From Alkalihalophilus marmarensis DSM 21297 (GTDB taxonomy: Bacteria > Bacillota > Bacilli > Bacillales > Bacillaceae_D): a stretch of DNA of 64,000 bases. The notes beneath the pieces were generated by a model. The model did no database searches. It saw only the letters and a list, made by a program, of their open reading frames with translations, and was not told the origin of the DNA. Of the stretch, positions 63,889 through 64,000 are shown one piece after another. The position numbers and the translations under genes are program-made. The DNA lies in NCBI RefSeq assembly GCF_000474275.2, contig NZ_ATAE01000020.1, positions 86,205 through 150,204 on the forward strand, read 5' to 3'. Numbering within the stretch: the first letter of the stretch is position 1; every line of letters starts with the position of its first letter.

Positions 63889-64000
63889 AGCGGATGAAAT
63901 ATGTGAAGACTTCTGTGGGACCTAGAGCAGGAGTGAGATCCCACAGGGCTTAGCCCGAGGAAGCTCACTGGCTCCCCACGAAAAGCGAAGCATATTTCAG
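63889..64000 (-). repeat. Structured repeat, subtype B (cut by window edge)
   Basis: GGATGAAATATGTGAAGACT through CGAAGCATATTTCAG. Same orientation relative to subtype A as at 37.5 kb. The lower stem is GTGGGA against TCCCCAC. It extends to the last base of the window. The gap from the lipid kinase to here holds only these repeats. Confidence 0.82.

Overview
The window is about 40 percent GC and gene dense. It reads as the chromosome of an endospore-forming member of the Bacillaceae, most like the alkaliphilic or halotolerant lineages. Supporting signs are strong Shine-Dalgarno sites, frequent TTG and GTG starts, many intrinsic terminators, a sigma-K-type promoter, a LysM/GH18 spore-type enzyme, a Ku/LigD repair pair of the Bacillus kind, HemAT, and a yokU-kamA-yodPQRST-type lysine cluster. 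No prophage, insertion sequence, CRISPR array, rRNA or tRNA was seen. The species is not determined.

Layout. 1-6.5 kb: pantothenate uptake (panF plus its DUF997 partner, cut by the left edge), a VanW protein, a DUF2798 membrane protein, a secreted protein of unknown family, a LysM-LysM-GH18 hydrolase and a Met-rich repeat protein. 6.6-10.9 kb: yjbQ, divergent ku and ligD, DUF523. 11-17.8 kb: cydDC with a Rex-like operator, a DEAD-box helicase, an unannotated short transcript with two 11-codon ORFs, and a polytopic membrane protein. 18-27.2 kb: an LVIVD-repeat secreted protein, cobT, a two-component system with a divergent membrane protein and two lipoproteins (one with a His/Asp/Met-rich arm), and hemAT. 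28-32.2 kb: a four-gene acyl-CoA operon (acyl-CoA dehydrogenase, class III CoA-transferase, thiolase, SDR) behind a possible cre site. 32.3-41.6 kb: lipoproteins, LysM-CAP protein, glycosyltransferase, acetyltransferases, HAD phosphatase, YebC-type protein, exoA. 41.7-50 kb: a complete lysine 2,3-aminomutase cluster with its own sigma-54 activator and a textbook -24/-12 promoter in front of kamA. 50.3-56.7 kb: M14 carboxypeptidase, wrbA with clustered quinone-regulator-like palindromes, a DinG-type helicase, an alaX-type gene interrupted by an in-frame stop, and a sigma-K-type Cys-rich protein. 57-64 kb: proC-proB-proA, small unknowns, a DUF3900-like protein and a lipid kinase.

The least explained material is intergenic. 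(i) A family of about 120-145 bp structured repeats occurs in two subtypes, A and B. They sit as a composite A-spacer-B element at 27.5, 37.3 and 63.6 kb, with B alone at 10.1 kb. Stems are kept by compensatory changes between copies, which points to a folded RNA or hairpin DNA. (ii) Two arrays carry a TGCG/TGTA motif phased at 21 bp, at 7.05 and 51.5 kb, each between convergent genes. (iii) A promoter-hairpins-two-micro-ORFs-terminator unit lies at 16.12-16.41 kb. Everything here comes from reading the sequence and remembered family knowledge; no database search was run.
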